In this document: positions 59,455-64,000 of the stretch, one piece after another
How the letters are laid out: each line of letters begins with the position of its first letter
Numbering within the stretch: the stretch's first letter is position 1
NCBI GenBank assembly: GCA_034336665.1
Contig: CM067590.1
Location: forward strand, 5,306,459-5,370,458
Direction: 5' to 3'
Origin: Luscinia megarhynchos
Taxonomy: Eukaryota; Chordata; Aves; Passeriformes; Turdidae
Length of the DNA stretch: 64,000 nucleotides
Notes under the pieces: model-generated
What the model was told of the DNA's origin: nothing
Database searches by the model: none
What the model saw: the letters and a program-made list of their open reading frames with translations, nothing else
Translations under genes and position numbers: made by a program

Positions 59455-59820
59455 AGGTCACGCCCTGAGGGACGGGCCCTGAGGGACATGGTGGCCAAGG
59501 ACACAGCCCTGAGGTCACAGCCCTGAGGACACGGCCCTGAGGACATGGTGGCCAAGGACACAGCCCTGAGGACACAGCCCTGAGGACATGGTGGCCAAGG
59601 ACACAGCCCTGAGGACACAGCCCTGAGGACACGGCCCTGAGGACATGGTGGCCAAGGACACAGCCCTGAGGACACAGCCCTGAGGACACGGCCCTGAGGA
59701 CATGGTGGCCAAGGACACAGCCCTGAGGACACAGCCCTGAGGTCACAGCCCTGAGGACACGGCCCTGAGGACACGGCCCTGAGGACACGGCCCTGAGGAC
59801 ATGGTGGCCAAGGACACAGC
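59455..59820 (+). repeat. 14/15-bp compound minisatellite downstream of MFSD12
   Basis: Units GGACACAGCCCTGA (or ACGGCCCTGA) and GGACATGGTGGCCAA arranged in higher-order blocks of about 57-72 bp. It ends within a few bases of the MFSD12 stop codon, so it lies in the MFSD12 3'UTR. Confidence 0.95.
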
Positions 59821-59825
59821 CCGGC

Positions 59826-62800
59826 TCAGTTGATGGTGCTGCTCTGGCTCTCTCCCTCGGCGCTCCCAGTGCCGCTTTCAGGGGTCCTTGTGCTGCTCAG
59901 CCCCTGCAGATTGACAGCACCTGGAGGAAGAGGAGGAAGGCACAGGTCAGGAGAGACGCCAGCGTGGGGTGCCCCACACGCGCTGCTTTCGCCATCCTGG
60001 AGTCTTCTGCCAGCACCAGGGCCTGACCCAGCAGGGCCCCAAGCAGCACGAGGGGTCTGTCCTGTTCCCCCACCCCACAGCAAGGCACAGGCACACAGAG
60101 AGGCACAACAGGCACTGAGCAGGGGTGTTGGCTCCCCAGCCTGGCAAGGTCACCCCACCATCCCCACATAGAGCTGCCCCCGACACCCCTTGGAGCCCCA
60201 GGGCCAGCGTGGCCATGGCCGGGCCAGGGGAGTGTTGCTCCCCAGAAGGGCACAGCAAGCAGACACAGCCCCTCTCTGGGGACAGCAGCAGAAGCAGGAC
60301 AATGGCCCTGCCCCGTGTCCTACCATGAGGATTCCCCTGCTAGCATGGCCGCAGCCAGCCCAGTGACGACAGGGCCATCTGCAAAGACACCGTGGCTTCA
60401 GCCCAGGCTGGCACTGAGCACAGAGCTCGCAGTGCCCCCAGGCCCTCAGCCCCACTCACTGTAGCGGATCTGGATGGGCCACACCATGATGCAGCACAGC
60501 GTGGCGACAGCAGCCACGGCGACGCCGCCGGTCACCAGCACCATCACCCAGCGGTAGAAGCTGACACAGGCAGGGCAGCACAGCTCAGTCCTGTGAGGAC
60601 AGGCAGGGATGTGGTTAGAGGCTGGACTGGAGTCCCAGGCTACAGGCTAGGACAAGGGGGAATGGCTTCCCACTACTCTACCAGAGGGCAGGTTAGATGG
60701 GGATATTGGGAAGGAATTCCTCCCTCTGAGGGTGGGGAGGCCGTGGCACAAGTTGCCCAGAGCAGCTGTGGCTACCCCATCCCTAGAAGTCTTCCAGTCC
60801 AGGTGGGACAGGGCTTGGAGCAACCTAGTGTAGTGGAAGTGTCCCTGCCCATGGCAGGGGGTGGAAGGAGATGAGCTTTGAGGTCCCTTCCAATCCAAAC
60901 TGGTTCCCTCCCGTGCCTCTTGCTCAGTGCAATACAACACCAACCCTGGAATATTTCCTCGTAGCCCCCAAGAGTGGGGGTCTCAGTCTGCAGAAGTGCT
61001 TACGGGCAGGGGTGCAGGTTCTGGATCATCACAACAGCCAGGCCATTGGCCATCTTGTCTGTGAAGCTCATGGCACCGTAGACAAACGCACTGCTGTGCT
61101 GTGGGAGGAGAGGGAACCGTACTGTGCTGTGCTGGGCCACGCAGCCCTGTGTGCCCCCTCATGGGCAGAGCCCTCACTGCAGCAGAGCACGGGGCACAGC
61201 ACTCACAGGGCTGCCAGCTGAGCCCACTCCCAGCGTCCCCATCCCCTAACCCTAACCAGTGCCCACCCCAGATGTGGTTCTGTGCCTGCCGTGACCCCCC
61301 ACCCCATCCCACCAGGAGCAGTGGCCGTACCGTATTGGTGCCAATGAGATCTGCAGTCATGGACAGGGATGTGACCAGGATGGTGGCTGAGCCAGCCCCC
61401 AGCAGCACTGCCAGCCCGTAGATCTCATCTCCTATTGACCTGGCCAGGGCCACCCAGGAGGCGAAGGCCAGGACCACCAGGATGCCCACAAAGTAAGTCA
61501 GCTGCAATGGGGATGGGCAGAGGGAGAAGGGGGAGTTCAGTGAGGGAGGAGCAAGCAGGGAGGGCACAGGGCCAGCATTGCCCAGGACCCAGGAGGAACA
61601 GCCCTGGCTCTGTCCCAGTGTATTTAAACAAGGAGACCCCAAAAGCAGGTCCTTGCTGTGCTCCAGGCTGTTCTGCAGCCCAAGGGCTGAGCCCTGGGCA
61701 GAGTTGTGGGAGCGTGTCTGTGAGGGCAGGGGACACTCCACAGGCACCCAACAGCATGGAGGGGACACACTGTGGGGCAGGTCCCTCATGCTGGCATTGC
61801 AGACCATGTGCCCACCCTGACCAGCGTAGCCAGACCACCCCTCTGCCCCTGATGGGCACCACAGGGCTCTGCAGCCCAGTCAGGCCTGCATGGGACATGG
61901 CAACTGGGCCAGCATTGCCTTCCCCAGCCCCAGGGATGTACAAGACAGGCCCCTGTCCCCACCCCTGCCCACCATCCCCAGACCCAGTAGGACCCAGATC
62001 CCCATCCCTGCCCACCACCCCCAGTCCCAGCAGGACCTATGCTGCAGTGGCTGGTTGCTGGCAGAGGGTTCATGAGGGGTCCTGGCTCTCCAGCTCAGGT
62101 GCACCAGGAGCTTTGCTCACAGCCCGGATTTGGCCCCTGGGCCTCTCCTGGGGTCAAACTCCAACCCCTCCAACACCCTGGACTCACATTCCGACCAATC
62201 CATTTGTTCACAGGCTTCATGAGGAATGAGGAGAGGAACCCACTGACGTACATCACCAGGGGAATGGTAGCAATGTACTTCTGCAAGGGACAGGCACAGG
62301 GAGGGGATGAGCCCCACGGCACATCAGGACACCTCCCACACGCCCCTGGACCTGCCCTGTTCCCACCTTGGAGAGCAGCAGCGAGTTGGTGAGGTACATG
62401 GCGATGTAGGTCTGGGACAGATTGACGATGAGGCGCGTGGCCATGTAGAGCACTGCAACCTGCGAGGGGACAGGGCAAGGGCATCACTGCTCAGCCTGTG
62501 GCAAGGACCTTCCCTGCCCAGCTGGAAGGGGGTGGCCCCTCTGAGGTGGTGCCCAGAACAGCCCCTGTCTCCATCCTCACCCACACCTGGGCAAGTCCCG
62601 TGGCTGCAGCACACCCAGGGTGCCCAGGCGGGGCAGCAGCCAGGCCAGGGCAGCCCTGGCCAGCCGTACCTGGTAGAAGGAGGGCTGCAGCAGCCAGTCC
62701 TTCCAGAGCAGCAGCGGGCGTGGGGGGCCTGGGGGCTCCTTGTGCAGCAGCGGGGTGCTCTCCTCTGGCTCAGGCAGCACCCCTGGTGGGTATGGCTTCT

Positions 62801-63200
62801 CCTTGGTGCCCAGGTGGAAGATGAGGGAGAACACGGCCCCCAGCCCCACCACGATGAGGGCCAAGTTCTGGTGAGGAATGGGGGTGAGCACAGCAGTGAG
62901 GGCAGCCCACCATTAGCCCCCAGCAGTCTGGAGGGGAAGGAGGAGTGCCCAAGCCCCAGGGAGTGCTCCATGTGGCTCTTGCCCAGTTGGTGAGTTTTAG
63001 GGCACTGCCCCCTGAGTCACCTCCCCAGCTGAGCTATGGGAACAGGGAGCCCCAGGGACTGTGCCTTGCCCCTCACCCGGAACACATGGATGTCCTGTGG
63101 GCCCAGGTGCTCCATATGGTCGGGCTGGTCCATCTGGAAGTTCAGCAGGAGCCAGGTCAGGCCGTACACAGTGATGTTGGCCATGACAGTGAAGGCATAC
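59826..63200 (-). CDS. MFSD12: MFSD12, major facilitator superfamily transporter (C-terminal part)
   Basis: Lysosome/melanosome membrane transporter of the MFS fold, linked in vertebrates to cystine import and pigmentation. Exons in the window: 63077-63200, 62670-62867, 62367-62459, 62188-62280, 61331-61501, 61004-61098, 60460-60590, 59826-59920; 1000 nt in phase, 332 residues plus stop. Membrane segments are visible in each exon, for example [93 protein letters not shown] and [21 protein letters not shown] dileucine-like STPLLHKE lies in the central cytosolic loop. The tail is [10 protein letters not shown]...SSTIN. The N-terminal exons lie beyond position 64000. A possible cassette exon at 60324-60378 would change the C-terminus. 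Confidence 0.94.
60645..60905 (+). mobile_element. CR1 LINE 3' fragment in MFSD12 intron
   Basis: GGACAAGGGGGAATGGCTTC to CCCTTCCAATCCAAACTGG; antisense to MFSD12. Confidence 0.88.
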
Positions 63201-64000
63201 CTGAGCAGAAGGAAACCTTGGGGTGATGCAGAAGGACGAGCATGGGGACAGCACAGCAGGACACCTCTGCCCACAGCTGCCCTCCAAGCCAGATGTGCTA
63301 TAGCCTCTGCACCCCAGTGTCATAGCTGACACCACACCTCTGAGGGCACAAGGCTCCTGGCCAGGCATCAGCCTTACTGCTGCAACTCCCAGTGTGCCCA
63401 ATCCAAGCCTCAGGGCATGACTGGCAGGAAACCAGTATCCCAGTCTGTTTCCCCTCCAGGCACAGTTCACCTCTGCTTCAAGGATGCCATGAGCTGCCTG
63501 ACCCAGTGCCCTCAGAATGGGAGCACTTGGACCCACAGTTACCCCACATCCTCCCTGCTCACCCTGCTCCACGGGACAAACATCCCATCCCACATCCCAG
63601 TCCTGACAGAGATGAGCCAAGTGCACTGCCCACCTGGCCCTGGAGACATCTCACTCCAGAACAGTCCCTAGGACAGTGTCCAGCTCTCCTTGAGGTCATC
63701 TGGGAGGGACAGTCCCTCCCCTAAATTCCACCATCTATTCCCAAAGGAGAAGTGTCCCCAGCTCAGGGACGTGTCCCACGGGCTGTGTCACTGACATCTC
63801 TGCCATCAAGACATTCCTTCCTGGCAGCAAAGGCTGTGGGCCACCAACCCAAGACCAGTATCCTTCAGCACATCCCACAGGACACCCACATGGCCCAGTC
63901 CTTGTCCTGCCATGCCAAGGTCTCTGGTGTGCCACAGCACCCAGGGACCTCCTGTCACACAGTGATGGCACCCACCATGGGCAGGGCAGCTCCCCAGGGC
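63201..64000 (-). other. MFSD12: MFSD12 intron running off the window
   Basis: Acceptor for the exon ending at 63200; no further MFSD12 exon recognised up to 64000. Confidence 0.65.

Noticed and set aside
56695..59820. CRISPR-like array
   Set aside because: Repeats are contiguous with no unique spacers, in a vertebrate context with introns and CR1.

Overview
The window is a gene-dense, GC- and minisatellite-rich piece of a bird chromosome. The evidence is the many 5'-truncated CR1 LINE copies ending in ATTCTATG-like tails, short introns, and the gene order. Reading left to right it holds: the 3' part of NFIC (+), SMIM24 (-), a one-pass membrane protein that looks like SMIM44 (-), DOHH (-), an intronless-bodied Harbinger-transposase-derived nuclease gene (-), FZR1/CDH1 (+), a GRAM-domain single-pass membrane protein of the GRAMD2 type (-), and the 3' part of MFSD12 (-). 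The order NFIC-SMIM24-DOHH-FZR1-MFSD12 matches human 19p13.3, so this is probably the avian chromosome-28-type microchromosome. The species cannot be read from the sequence; a songbird is my guess.

Region by region: 1-7796 carries the last five NFIC coding exons seen here, with three minisatellites in the introns. 7797 to about 13760 is probably the long NFIC 3'UTR, full of A-rich and U-rich tracts. 13.8-22.8 kb carries SMIM24, SMIM44-like and DOHH, all on the minus strand; DOHH has a one-base frameshift at a homopolymer. 23.4-26.4 kb holds the Harbinger-derived gene with an intact DDE triad. 26.4-29.7 kb is repeats and a possible LTR. 29.7-51.2 kb is FZR1: CpG/CRE promoter, 10 kb first intron, 13 coding exons giving an intact 493-aa protein, and introns packed with CR1. 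53.4-56.5 kb is the GRAM gene (325 aa). 56.7-59.8 kb is a block of four unrelated tandem arrays. 59.8-64 kb is MFSD12 (C-terminal 332 residues; the N-terminus lies beyond the window).

The most striking non-genic object is at 58289-58909: 20 tandem copies of a 31-bp unit, nearly all carrying a perfect NF-Y CCAAT site next to an Sp1-type GC box, placed directly upstream of a CpG-rich candidate first exon. The 31-bp pitch is about three helical turns and is close to the CCAAT-box spacing known from cell-cycle promoters, so the array reads like a minisatellite made of promoter modules. The genes do not form a pathway. They share a housekeeping/CpG-promoter style and a conserved synteny block.
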